Below are positions 1 to 8,345 of a stretch of DNA of 64,000 nucleotides, in pieces; the first letter of the stretch is position 1, and each line of letters opens with the position of its first letter. The translations under genes were made by a program, and so were the position numbers. This stretch comes from Haloimpatiens lingqiaonensis (lineage in GTDB: Bacteria > Bacillota > Clostridia > Clostridiales > Clostridiaceae): NCBI RefSeq assembly GCF_901447495.1, contig NZ_CABDWS010000005.1, positions 1 through 64,000 of the forward strand, read 5' to 3'. The notes beneath the pieces were generated by a model. It did no database searches and was not told the origin of the DNA. It saw nothing but the letters and a program-made list of their open reading frames with translations.

Positions 1-1
1 T

Positions 2-70
2 AAATGTGGACTGAAAATAGACAGAGATAAAAACGCTTCAATTAATCTTGGTAACTATAAATTAGCATAA
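2..70 (+). pseudogene. C-terminal end of TnpB-like (OrfB) nuclease, cut by window start
   Basis: The open frame from base 2 reads KCGLKIDRDKNASINLG and six more residues to TAA. A Cys-Gly followed by DRDxNAxxN is the zinc-ribbon exit and RuvC-III motif that closes IS605 TnpB proteins, RNA-guided nucleases related to Cas12. Only 22 residues lie in the window, so whether the full protein is intact cannot be judged. It is listed here as a fragment. Confidence 0.7.
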
Positions 71-261
71 TATCACCTAAAAGATAATGCTAATATGTAC
101 CCTGCGTTGTGGGGGAATTCAAGTCCTTGGAGAGTTACACAAACTAGAGTAGAATAATTAATTATTCAAAATAGAACTCTATGAATAGGAAATGTTATTT
201 GGTAACGAATAACACAAGTAAAATTTATATATTTATAACTTTTTATAAGTTTTATACAACG
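71..261 (+). ncRNA. Candidate omega (right-end) RNA scaffold of the TnpB element
   Basis: TnpB proteins use a guide RNA transcribed across the 3' end of their own gene and the right end of the element. Here the tnpB stop is followed by a GC-richer block at 98-137, including CCCTGCGTTGTGGGGG, which can fold as a short hairpin. Then comes GGAATTCAAG, which resembles right-end segments of clostridial IS605 elements as I remember them. If the element ends near 261, the guide would be read from the activator gene starting at about 262. No transcript is shown; this is inference from position and family. Confidence 0.35.
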
Positions 262-1092
262 GTCTTTGCTCAAAGTATACATTATAACGGTATAAGAAGT
301 AACCAGCCCTTTATACCCATAAATTGTGCAGCAATTCCCAGTACTCTTTTGGAAGGAATGCTTTTTGGTACCACTAAGGGAAGTTTTACAGGAGCAGAAA
401 ATAAGAAAGGATTATTTCAATTAGCTCATAGAGGCACAATACTTTTAGATGAAGTTAACTCTATGGACACATATCTTCAATCTAAGCTTCTTAGGGTGCT
501 TCAAGATGGATATATAAGACCTATAGGTAGTAGTAAGGTTTTTGAAGTAGATGTTAGAGTAATAGCAACATTAAATAAGGAACCTAAGGAATTGATTAAA
601 CAGGGGAAACTACGAGAAGATTTTTATTATAGATTAAGTGTTATAAGAATAGATATACCTCCTTTAAGAAATAGAAAAGAAGATATAATAATTCTTACAA
701 ATTATTTTGTTCATTATTATAGTAAATTACTAGGAAAAGAGGTTCAAGGTGTAGATGAATTGGTGATGGAAAAATTCATAAATTATAATTGGCCAGGAAA
801 TGTGAGAGAACTAAAAAATATTATAGAATCTGCTATGAATATGAGTGATGAGGAAGAATTGCTTCATAAAGAATTTTTTGAGAATAAAATAATTAAGCAA
901 GAAAAGGACAATATGTTAAGTGCATATAGTAATTCAAATTTAAATTTGAATGATTATATAGAGGAAATTGAAAGAAAAATAATTAAGCAGGAGCTAGAAA
1001 ATCACCAGGGTAATATAACTAAGACTGCAGATAAATTGGGGATTTCTAGGCAGAATCTACAGTATAAAATTAAAAAATACAATATTATATAA
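262..1092 (+). pseudogene. Sigma-54-dependent transcriptional activator, 5'-truncated by IS insertion
   Basis: Homology starts at VFAQSIH, directly after where the Walker A motif (GxTGTGKE) of an enhancer-binding protein should be. Present are GSFTGA (the sigma-54 contact loop), Walker B ILLDEV, the arginine-finger region and a C-terminal Fis-type helix-turn-helix (ITKTADKLGISRQNLQYKI). Missing are the sensory N-terminus and the nucleotide-binding P-loop. The possible ATG at 181 has no ribosome binding site and lies in the IS part, so I do not treat it as a start. A terminator follows. Its place directly upstream of a sigma-54 promoter suggests it was the activator of the ornithine operon. 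The remaining fragment could not hydrolyse ATP. Confidence 0.8.
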
Positions 1093-1110
1093 AATAAAGT
1101 TATGAATTAG

Positions 1111-1167
1111 GTGGATTAAAATTTAGTAGAAATACATTTGGCTAAATTTTAATTCACTTTTATTTTT
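1111..1167 (+). terminator. Rho-independent terminator after the activator remnant
   Basis: A 16-bp stem (1111-1126 with 1142-1157, one G-T pair) with a 15-base loop is followed by TTTTATTTTTT. It separates the activator from the ornithine operon, so the operon must have its own promoter. Confidence 0.8.
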
Positions 1168-1283
1168 TATCTAATAGCTCTTTTGTTTTAAATGTTAGAC
1201 TTTAAGTTTCTATTTAAATTGTTTTTCTATATAATGTATTGAATTTTTAATATGAATTTCAAAAAAAGTGCCATAAATTCGGC

Positions 1284-1313
1284 AGCATACTGCAAAATAA
1301 TTTGCAGTATGCT
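1284..1313. promoter_or_regulatory. Perfect inverted repeat, likely upstream activator site
   Basis: AGCATACTGCAAA, spacer ATAA, TTTGCAGTATGCT: perfect 13-bp arms centred about 245 bp upstream of the sigma-54 -12 element. Fis-type helix-turn-helix activators bind such palindromes 80-250 bp upstream of sigma-54 promoters. No T-run follows on either strand, so a terminator is unlikely. It is the only strong palindrome in the 1168-1628 gap. Confidence 0.6.
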
Positions 1314-1541
1314 TGAAAAATATGTATTTTCAATTAATTCAGATAAATGCAATAATATTATGATGCAATATTTTTTGCGGTTATATAATTTATAGGGTGA
1401 TGAATAGATGAATTTTAAAAACTGAATTAAATATTAAGGAGGAAAATAAGATATAAACATTAAAAAAAGCTGAAAAACTCTTTAAAAACGGAAAATTACT
1501 TTAGGGTAATTTAAAATATACAGCTATATATTATAAATTTA

Positions 1542-1557
1542 TGGCATGGAATTTGCT
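1542..1557 (+). promoter_or_regulatory. Sigma-54 (-24/-12) promoter of the ornithine operon
   Basis: TGGCATGGAATTTGCT matches the consensus TGGCAC-N5-TTGCW in all but one position, with correct spacing of the GG and GC dinucleotides. It lies 71 bp before the ord start codon. There is no good sigma-A promoter nearby. It makes expression dependent on RpoN and an ATP-hydrolysing activator. Confidence 0.8.
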
Positions 1558-1628
1558 TATAATATTAATGAATAAATGTTGTGAAAAATGAATAATTTTA
1601 TAGAATAAAAATTAAGGGGGAGTAACAC

Positions 1629-2678
1629 ATGAGTAAAGTTAAAGTGATTTCTTGGGGACTTGGAGCTATGGGCAGTGGAATGGCAAAAATGCTTTTAGAA
1701 AAAAAAGATGTGGAAATTGTGGCAGCAGTGGATATGGCGCCATTTAAAATTGGAAGGGATTTAGGAGAAGTTTTGGACATAGGTAAAAAATTAAATGTAA
1801 ATGTAAGTGATGATTTTTCTAAAATAAAACACATTGAGGCGGATGTAGTAATTCTTGCTATAGATTCTTTTGTGAAAAACGTATTTCCTTGCATAAAACA
1901 AATAGTTGAAAGTAAAAAGAATTGTATAACTATTGCGGAAGAAATGGCCTATCCTTATGAAGAGCATAAAGAGCTAGCTGAGGAAATGGATAGATTAGCA
2001 AAAGAAAATGGAGTAACTATACTAGGTACAGGGGTAAATCCTGGTTTTGTACTTGATACTATGATAATTACATTATCTGCAGCTTGTAGAAAAGTACACT
2101 CTATAAGTGCTTCTAGAGTAAATGATTTATCTCCATTTGGACTTACAGTTATGAAAACACAAGGCGTAGGTACTACTCTACAGGAGTTTGAAGAGGGAAT
2201 TAAAAATGGAAGTATAGTTGGACATATAGGATTTAAACAATCTATACCTATGATAGCTAAGGCATTAGGTTTAGAGATAGATGAAATAGTAGAAACTAGA
2301 GAACCTATTATATCTAATACTTATAGGGAAACTCACTGCATAAAAGTAGAGCCAGGAATGGTTGCAGGATGTTGTCATGTTGCTTATGGCAAAAAGAATG
2401 GAAAAACTGTAATAACCCTTGAACATCCACAACAAATAAATCCTCAAAGTGAAGGAGTGGATACAGGTGATTACATTCATATTAAGGGAGATGCAGATTT
2501 AGATCTTTGTATAAAACCAGAAACTCCTGGTGGAATAGGAACTATGGCTATGGCAGTTAATACTATACCATTAGTTATTTCGAGTAAACCAGGTCTTAAG
2601 ACTATGATAGATTTGCCATTACCACATGCTATAGAAAATAGTTTTGTAGAGCAAATAAAATATTATAGAGGTGAATAG
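1629..2678 (+). CDS. ord: 2,4-diaminopentanoate dehydrogenase
   Basis: Oxidises and deaminates (2R,4S)-2,4-diaminopentanoate to 2-amino-4-oxopentanoate with NAD(P)+, the third step of oxidative ornithine fermentation. The 349-residue protein starts with a Rossmann motif (GLGAMGSGMAK, residues 10-20) and has GTGVNPGFVLDTM near residue 135, typical of this dihydrodipicolinate reductase-like family. The start is set by the AGGGGGAG site just before ATG. It is the first gene of the operon, directly behind the sigma-54 promoter, and ortA follows after 5 bases. The function is supported by the complete pathway downstream. Cytoplasmic, no signal peptide. Confidence 0.93.
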   Translation: MSKVKVISWGLGAMGSGMAKMLLEKKDVEIVAAVDMAPFKIGRDLGEVLDIGKKLNVNVSDDFSKIKHIEADVVILAIDSFVKNVFPCIKQIVESKKNCITIAEEMAYPYEEHKELAEEMDRLAKENGVTILGTGVNPGFVLDTMIITLSAACRKVHSISASRVNDLSPFGLTVMKTQGVGTTLQEFEEGIKNGSIVGHIGFKQSIPMIAKALGLEIDEIVETREPIISNTYRETHCIKVEPGMVAGCCHVAYGKKNGKTVITLEHPQQINPQSEGVDTGDYIHIKGDADLDLCIKPETPGGIGTMAMAVNTIPLVISSKPGLKTMIDLPLPHAIENSFVEQIKYYRGE

Positions 2679-2683
2679 AAACT

Positions 2684-2980
2684 ATGATAGAAAAGGGAAC
2701 TTGGGTAGAAATAACCAGAACAGTTTTAGAACCTAATGAAAGAGCGGATAATATACCGGAGGATACCAAAAACACTCCTTTAAAAATGTGGGTTAAGGGC
2801 TTTTGCAAAAAAGATTGTAATATAGGAGAAGAAGTGGAAATAGAAACACTAACTGGAAGATGCGAAAAAGGAATAGTTACAGAGTGTGAACCAAGATATG
2901 TCCATGATTTTGGTGATTATGTGAAAGAAGTTTCTCACATAGGAATTCAAGCAAAAAAAATACTAAATAGTTTAGAGTAA
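2684..2980 (+). CDS. ortA: 2-amino-4-oxopentanoate thiolase, alpha subunit
   Basis: Small 98-residue subunit of the thiolase that cleaves 2-amino-4-oxopentanoate with CoA into acetyl-CoA and alanine. It has a compact beta-rich sequence with a GTWVEI start and Cys residues in FCKKDCNIGEE. OrtA and OrtB occur only together in ornithine fermenters. It is five bases from ord and 12 from ortB, so translation is probably coupled. Identification rests on its size and on the pathway order ord-ortA-ortB. Confidence 0.9.
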   Translation: MIEKGTWVEITRTVLEPNERADNIPEDTKNTPLKMWVKGFCKKDCNIGEEVEIETLTGRCEKGIVTECEPRYVHDFGDYVKEVSHIGIQAKKILNSLE

Positions 2981-2992
2981 GAAGGTGAAATT

Positions 2993-4396
2993 TTGAGTAA
3001 ATATCATGAGCTTATGGAAAGAAAAAATGAAATAATGCTTAAATCTGTGAAAATAAATTATTCTAAATATGAAAAATCAAATATTGCATTTGATTATGAA
3101 GATATGATGAAGGATACAGGATATGAACTTCAGGATGTAATAAGAATACAGAAGGAGACAGGAGTAGGGAATACACCTCTATTAGAGTTAAGAAATTTAA
3201 CGGCTTTAGCAAGAAAAGTATCTAAAACTGGTGAGGCTGCTAGAATATTTTTAAAAGATGAAAGTGCTAATCCTTCTGGAAGTTTTAAAGATAGAAGAGC
3301 TGCTTTATCTGTATATGATGCAAAACGAAAAGGTTATAAGGGAGTGGTTTCTGCAACATCAGGAAATTATGGTGCTGCAGTGGCTTCTCAGGCAGCTATG
3401 AGAGGATTGAAATGCATAATTGTTCAGGAATGTTATGATTCTAAAAAAATAGGACAACCAGAGATTATTGAAAAGGGTAGAAAATGTGAATGTCTTGGGG
3501 CAGAGGTAATTCAATTAACAGTAGGACCAGAACTTTTTTATACATTTTTAAAGGTTTTGGAGAGCACTGGATATTATAATGCTTCATTGTATTCACCTAG
3601 TGGTATAGCAGGGGTTGAAAGTCTTGGATATGAAATATATAACCAGTGTATGGAGAGGTTTGGAAAAGAACCAGAAGGAGTAGTTGTAACACATGCTGGA
3701 GGAGGAAATTTAACTGGTACTGCAAGGGGACTTAAAAAAGCAGGTGCTATAAATACAAAGGTAATAGGAGCTTCTGTAGATTTAACAGGTCTTCACATGG
3801 CATCAGATAAAGATTTTAACAGAAAATCCTTCACCACTGGACACACTGGTTTTGGTATTCCTTTTATGACTTGGCCTGATAGATCAGATGTGCCAAGAAG
3901 TGCTGCAAGGCCACTAAGATATATGGATAGATATGTAACGGTAAATCAAGGACAGGTATTTTATATGACGGAACTACTTTCTCAAATAGAGGGTATTGAG
4001 AGAGGGCCTGCAGGCAACACATCTTTAGCAGCAGCTTTTGTTATAGCTCAAGAGATGAGAAATGATGAAATTTTGATTGTACAAGAAACCGAATACACAG
4101 GGGCAGGAAAACATATATTACCTCAGCTTACTTTTGCAAAGAAAAATGGAGTAGAAGTAAAATTAGGTGATCCACGAGAAGAGGTGCTTGGAAAAAATAT
4201 TATAATACCAGATCATCCATCAAAAATATTTATAAAGGAAAAACAATTAAATGATTATAAAAAATCTTTAATTAGAAACAATTTGAAAAGTTCTAAAGCG
4301 ACTGTTTTAAATGAAGAGGATATAGAGTTTTTATGTGAAGAAACAAAGCTTAATAAAAGAGAGGTTTTGGACATAATACAAAGTTTAGATAAATAA
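2993..4396 (+). CDS. ortB: 2-amino-4-oxopentanoate thiolase, beta subunit (PLP enzyme)
   Basis: Catalytic PLP subunit of the OrtAB thiolase, 467 residues, of the threonine synthase/tryptophan synthase beta fold. The PLP lysine is probably Lys99 in SGSFKDRR. SGNYGAAV (about 122) and HAGGGNLTG (about 235) are phosphate- and ring-binding loops. The start is TTG, placed by the GAAGGTG site in front. The product, acetyl-CoA plus alanine, feeds energy metabolism. It is followed by oraS after 27 bases. Confidence 0.92.
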   Translation: MSKYHELMERKNEIMLKSVKINYSKYEKSNIAFDYEDMMKDTGYELQDVIRIQKETGVGNTPLLELRNLTALARKVSKTGEAARIFLKDESANPSGSFKDRRAALSVYDAKRKGYKGVVSATSGNYGAAVASQAAMRGLKCIIVQECYDSKKIGQPEIIEKGRKCECLGAEVIQLTVGPELFYTFLKVLESTGYYNASLYSPSGIAGVESLGYEIYNQCMERFGKEPEGVVVTHAGGGNLTGTARGLKKAGAINTKVIGASVDLTGLHMASDKDFNRKSFTTGHTGFGIPFMTWPDRSDVPRSAARPLRYMDRYVTVNQGQVFYMTELLSQIEGIERGPAGNTSLAAAFVIAQEMRNDEILIVQETEYTGAGKHILPQLTFAKKNGVEVKLGDPREEVLGKNIIIPDHPSKIFIKEKQLNDYKKSLIRNNLKSSKATVLNEEDIEFLCEETKLNKREVLDIIQSLDK

Positions 4397-4423
4397 TCTA
4401 ACAAACTACAAGGGGGGCTATTT

Positions 4424-4792
4424 GTGAAAAGAGAAGATGATTTTGAAAAGAGAAGAGAGCATATTAAAGATTTAACCAATGAGGAACTTTACAATAGATT
4501 TTGGAGTTTAACAGAAGAAATAGTAAAACCTATGGTGGATTTGGCATATAATCATACATCTCCATCTATAGAGCGTTCAGTACTTTTAAGAATGGGGTTT
4601 ACGAGTATTGAAGCTTCTGAAATAGTTAAACAGGGAAGTAAATGGAAACTTTTAGGTAAAGGTATGGGGCACGTAGTTTTAAAATATGCAGATATAAAGA
4701 ATATAAATTATATGGAAGCAGGAAGAGAGCTGGCAGAAGGTAAAGGATGGGATAAAGTAAGTGCTTTGATAGGTGGTGCATTAAATGAGTAA
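4424..4792 (+). CDS. oraS: D-ornithine 4,5-aminomutase, small (S) subunit
   Basis: The 122-residue partner subunit of the adenosylcobalamin- and PLP-dependent aminomutase that moves the terminal amino group of D-ornithine to C4. Helical, charged N-terminus; no cofactor motif, as expected because both cofactors bind OraE. GTG start behind an AAGGGGGGC site. The 3' end overlaps oraE by 8 bases, a sign of coupled translation and fixed stoichiometry. Confidence 0.92.
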   Translation: MKREDDFEKRREHIKDLTNEELYNRFWSLTEEIVKPMVDLAYNHTSPSIERSVLLRMGFTSIEASEIVKQGSKWKLLGKGMGHVVLKYADIKNINYMEAGRELAEGKGWDKVSALIGGALNE

Positions 4793-6989
4793 TGAAAAAG
4801 AAAAACTTATAGAAAATGAAAAAATAAATGTGGAAGAAATATTAAAAGACTTAGATGAATACAAGCCAAAGAGAAGGGGATGGCATTGGAGAGAACCATA
4901 TAATGAGTTAGTAGGAGAATTTAAATATAGCGAAATATCAAAACCACTTAAGAAGAGTAAAGCTCTTCCAGCAGCTAGAGGGTTTAATAATATTGATCCT
5001 CAACCTATTCAAGTTATCACTTCAGAAATTGCATCAGGTAGATTTGAAGATGATATAAGAAGAATGAGAATGGCAGCATGGCATGGTGCAGACCATATAA
5101 TGGTTATAAGAACCGCAGGACAGAGTCACTACGATGGACTTATTGAGGGCACTCCAGAGGGAATAGGAGGAGTTCCTATTACCAGAAAAGAGGTAAGAGC
5201 TACTAGAAAAGCTTTAGACCTGATAGAAGAAGAAGTGGGAAGGGAGATAAATTTTCACTCCTATGTTTCAGGAGTAGCAGGTCCTGATATTGCAGTAATG
5301 TTTGCAGAAGAAGGAGTAAATGGGGCTCATCAAGATCCACAGTATAATGTTTTATATAGAAACATTAATATGATTAGATCTTTTGTAGATGCTGCAGTAG
5401 CTAAAAGAATAATGGCTTTTGCAGATATGCTTCAAATAGATGGAGCACATAATGCTAATGCTACAGCCATGAAAGGCTATAATGTATTGCCAGAGTTAAT
5501 GGTTCAACATGCTATAAATGCTAAGTATTCAGAAATGGTTGGTATGAAAAAAGAAAATATATCACTTTCTACAGTGCCTCCAACAGCACCACCAGCTCCT
5601 TGCTTAAAATTAGATCTACCTTATGCTGTGGCTCTTAGAAAAATATTTAAAGATTATAAGATGAGGGCTCAAATGAATACTAAGTATATGGAGTCTTGTA
5701 CTAGAGAAGCCACAGTGACTCATGTATTAAATATACTTATTTCTAAGCTAACTTCAGCGGATATACAAAGTACTATAACTCCAGATGAAGGAAGAAATGT
5801 TCCATGGCATTACAATAGCATACATGCAATTAATACAGCAAAACAAGCTTTATTAGGCATGGATGGATTAAAAGAAATGGTGGAGCTTAAAGATGAGGGA
5901 TATCTACCAAATAAGGTTAGAGAAATTACAGAAAGAGCTGTTTTGTTTTTAGAAGAAATAATTCAGGTAGGAGGATATTTCAAGGCAGTAGAAGAAGGTT
6001 TCTTTGTGGATTCAGGAATGTATCCTGAAAGAAATGGCGATGGTATAGCAAGAAAAATAGATAAGGGAGTAGCAACAGATACTGTTGTCCCTAGAGATAA
6101 GGATTATTTTGCTCCAGTTTGTGCACATTTTGGATATAATCATATACCAGAGGAATATAGTATAGATAAACCTTGCGAAGCTATAGAAGGTTGTACATTA
6201 TGTAAACATGAGAAAATACAGTATATAGATGAGTTAGATCCAAATGATAATGTATATAAAAGAATGGAAAAAGTTAAAGATGATGGAGCTATTAAGCCAG
6301 AAGTTGAATGGAAGAAAGATGGAATTGTAACTATTAATATGTTTATACCTGAAGATGAGAGAACCAGTGAAGCAGCAGCTTTGGAAATAGCTAAGAATAT
6401 GAATTTATTAGATCCAGAGGTAATACACAAACAAGTTTTACAGGATAGTGAAGGAACTTATGTAGAGGTTAAAGGAAAAGTTGGTTTTTCAATTAACAAA
6501 AGTGAATTAAAAGTTCCGGAAAAGAAGAAAATTTTAAGTGATGAAACTATGAGAGAATTTGTTAAGAACCATCCAGTAAGAATAGTGGCAGCTACTGTAG
6601 GAGAAGATGAACATTCTGTTGGACTTAGAGAAATTATTGATATAAAGCATGGAGGAATAGAAAAATACGGAATAGATTGTGTATATCTTGGAACTTCTTG
6701 TCCAGTAGAAAAGCTTATAGATGCAGCTATAGAAACTAAGGCACAAGCCATACTTGCTAGTACTATAATAACTCATAATGATGTGCATATAAAAAATATG
6801 CAAAAGTTAAATAATCTTTGTATAGAAAAAGGTGTTAGAGACAAGATTATATTAGTTTCTGGTGGAACTCAAGTAACTGATGAAATTGCTAAGGCTAATG
6901 GAATGGATGTGGGATTTGGAAGAGGTTCACATGGTAATGATGTAGCTTCTTTTATAGTAGAAACACTTCAAAAGAGATTAGAAGAGTAG
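4785..6989 (+). CDS. oraE: D-ornithine 4,5-aminomutase, large (E) subunit
   Basis: Catalytic 734-residue subunit. The C-terminal Rossmann-like domain holds the base-off B12 motif DEHSVG (Asp608-x-His610-x-x-Gly613), where His610 would ligate cobalt. Lys621 lies 11 residues later in IDIKHGG, the spacing reported between the cobalt-binding His and the PLP lysine in the Clostridium sticklandii enzyme. The N-terminal TIM-barrel part contains the substrate region. Start chosen at the ATG overlapping oraS. It makes (2R,4S)-2,4-diaminopentanoate for Ord. The mutL-like gene begins one base after the stop. Confidence 0.95.
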   Translation: MSNEKEKLIENEKINVEEILKDLDEYKPKRRGWHWREPYNELVGEFKYSEISKPLKKSKALPAARGFNNIDPQPIQVITSEIASGRFEDDIRRMRMAAWHGADHIMVIRTAGQSHYDGLIEGTPEGIGGVPITRKEVRATRKALDLIEEEVGREINFHSYVSGVAGPDIAVMFAEEGVNGAHQDPQYNVLYRNINMIRSFVDAAVAKRIMAFADMLQIDGAHNANATAMKGYNVLPELMVQHAINAKYSEMVGMKKENISLSTVPPTAPPAPCLKLDLPYAVALRKIFKDYKMRAQMNTKYMESCTREATVTHVLNILISKLTSADIQSTITPDEGRNVPWHYNSIHAINTAKQALLGMDGLKEMVELKDEGYLPNKVREITERAVLFLEEIIQVGGYFKAVEEGFFVDSGMYPERNGDGIARKIDKGVATDTVVPRDKDYFAPVCAHFGYNHIPEEYSIDKPCEAIEGCTLCKHEKIQYIDELDPNDNVYKRMEKVKDDGAIKPEVEWKKDGIVTINMFIPEDERTSEAAALEIAKNMNLLDPEVIHKQVLQDSEGTYVEVKGKVGFSINKSELKVPEKKKILSDETMREFVKNHPVRIVAATVGEDEHSVGLREIIDIKHGGIEKYGIDCVYLGTSCPVEKLIDAAIETKAQAILASTIITHNDVHIKNMQKLNNLCIEKGVRDKIILVSGGTQVTDEIAKANGMDVGFGRGSHGNDVASFIVETLQKRLEE

Positions 6990-6990
6990 G

Positions 6991-8331
6991 ATGAGCTTTA
7001 TGAAAATTGATTATTTAATTGCAGAAATAGGGAGCACTACCACTGTAGTCAGTGCTTTGGATTTTAATAGTGAAAAAATACTTGTAGCTCAAGGAAAAGC
7101 AAATACAACAGTGCTCCAAGGTGATGTAACATTAGGTCTTAGAAATGCCATAAAAGAAATAGAGGAATTTTTAGGTGAAAAAATTACTTGGAATAAAATG
7201 CTGGCAACTAGTAGTGCTGCAGGAGGACTTAAGATAACAGTTCATGGACTAGTTGAAGATATGACAGTTAAAGCAGCTAAGGAGGCTGCACTGGGGGCAG
7301 GGGGTATAATTAAAACTGTTACAGCAGGAAAACTATATAGAAGTGATATAAGAAAGCTTAAGGAATTAAGACCAAATTTAATAATGATAGCTGGCGGAAC
7401 TGATTATGGGGAGCGGGATACGGCTATTTATAATGCTGAAGTCATAAGCAAAGAAAATCTAGGTATACCTGTTATTTACTGTGGGAATATAGCTAATAGA
7501 GAAGATATAAAGGACATATTTAGCGAACAAGAAATTTATATTGTAGATAATGTATATCCTAGAATTGATGAATTAAATGTAGAACCAGCTAGAGAAGTTA
7601 TACAAAAGGCTTTCGAAAAAAATATAGTTAAGGCTCCTGGCATGGACAGAATAAAAGAAATGGTGGATGGAACTATAATGCCTACCCCAGGAGCTGTAAT
7701 GGAAAGTGCTAAATTATTATATGAATCCATTGGGGATGTTTTAGTTATTGATGTGGGAGGAGCTACTACTGATGTACATTCTGTTACAGAAGGCTCAAAA
7801 GAAATACAGGACATACTTTTAAGTCCAGAGCCTAAGGCGAAGAGAACTGTAGAAGGGGATTTGGGGGTATATATAAATAGTTCTAATATAATAGATATAT
7901 TACAGGAGATAGAAATGCAGGGATTAGATGCGGAATATATAAGAAATAACATAGAACCTATTCCTAGCACAGAAGAGCAAAAAAGATGTAGTGTTATATT
8001 GACTCAAAAGGCCGTTGATGTGGGATTGCAACGGCATGTGGGATATATTAAAAGAGTTTATGGAGCGGGAAAGAAATTTATAGCCTTTGGAAAAGACTTA
8101 TCTAAAATTAAGTATATAGTGGGAACTGGCGGAGCGCTTACAAGACTTCCAGGAGGAGAAAATATACTTAAAAGCTTAAGATATTGTAAAGAAGACTTAA
8201 CTATGTATCCTAGAAAAGAAGCTAAAGTATTAATTGATCATATGTATATAATGGCTTGTGCAGGAGTGCTTGCTAGGGAAAATAAAGAGTGTGCTTTAAG
8301 ACTTGTTAAAAAGAGTATTAACTTACAATAA
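6991..8331 (+). CDS. MutL/GlmL-like ATPase accompanying the aminomutase
   Basis: A 446-residue ASKHA-fold protein with the two phosphate loops EIGSTTTVV (near residue 12) and VIDVGGATTDVHSV (near 253), and an adenosine-type loop GTGGALTRLPGG near 376. The same family is found beside glutamate mutase (MutL, GlmL). A role as an ATP-dependent chaperone or reactivator of the B12 mutase has been proposed, but this is an inference from gene neighbourhood. It starts one base after oraE and is followed by orr. It is not the DNA mismatch repair protein of the same name. Confidence 0.85.
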   Translation: MSFMKIDYLIAEIGSTTTVVSALDFNSEKILVAQGKANTTVLQGDVTLGLRNAIKEIEEFLGEKITWNKMLATSSAAGGLKITVHGLVEDMTVKAAKEAALGAGGIIKTVTAGKLYRSDIRKLKELRPNLIMIAGGTDYGERDTAIYNAEVISKENLGIPVIYCGNIANREDIKDIFSEQEIYIVDNVYPRIDELNVEPAREVIQKAFEKNIVKAPGMDRIKEMVDGTIMPTPGAVMESAKLLYESIGDVLVIDVGGATTDVHSVTEGSKEIQDILLSPEPKAKRTVEGDLGVYINSSNIIDILQEIEMQGLDAEYIRNNIEPIPSTEEQKRCSVILTQKAVDVGLQRHVGYIKRVYGAGKKFIAFGKDLSKIKYIVGTGGALTRLPGGENILKSLRYCKEDLTMYPRKEAKVLIDHMYIMACAGVLARENKECALRLVKKSINLQ

Positions 8332-8345
8332 AAGAGGGGAGTTTT

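Larger units (their letters stand above)
1..261 (+). mobile_element. 3' part of an IS200/IS605-type (tnpB) element
   Basis: Seen: the last codons of a TnpB-like protein (2-70) are followed by about 190 non-coding bases, and then, near 262, an open frame that matches the interior of a sigma-54 activator AAA+ domain. A short hairpin (AACTT/AAGTT, 237-251) lies just before this junction, as expected near the right end of IS200/IS605 elements, which have end hairpins rather than inverted repeats. Inference: the element inserted into the activator gene and its right end lies about 255-262. The left part and the exact boundary are outside what can be seen. Confidence 0.6.

Noticed and set aside
181-261. 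N-terminal 27 codons of the activator's open frame from ATG 181
   Set aside because: No ribosome binding site, no similarity to activators, and the sequence belongs to the inserted element. Homology begins at about 262.
1284-1313. Palindrome as a terminator
   Set aside because: No T-run on either side and a separate strong terminator already ends the activator gene; the enhancer-site reading fits better.
1436-1470. Strong ribosome-site-like sequence AAGGAGGAAAAT upstream of ord
   Set aside because: No start codon follows in range; every frame closes within a few codons. Possibly a relic, not called as a gene.
7536-7970. 144-codon minus-strand frame inside the mutL-like gene
   Set aside because: Shadow of a strongly supported + strand gene; no ribosome site and no recognisable domain.
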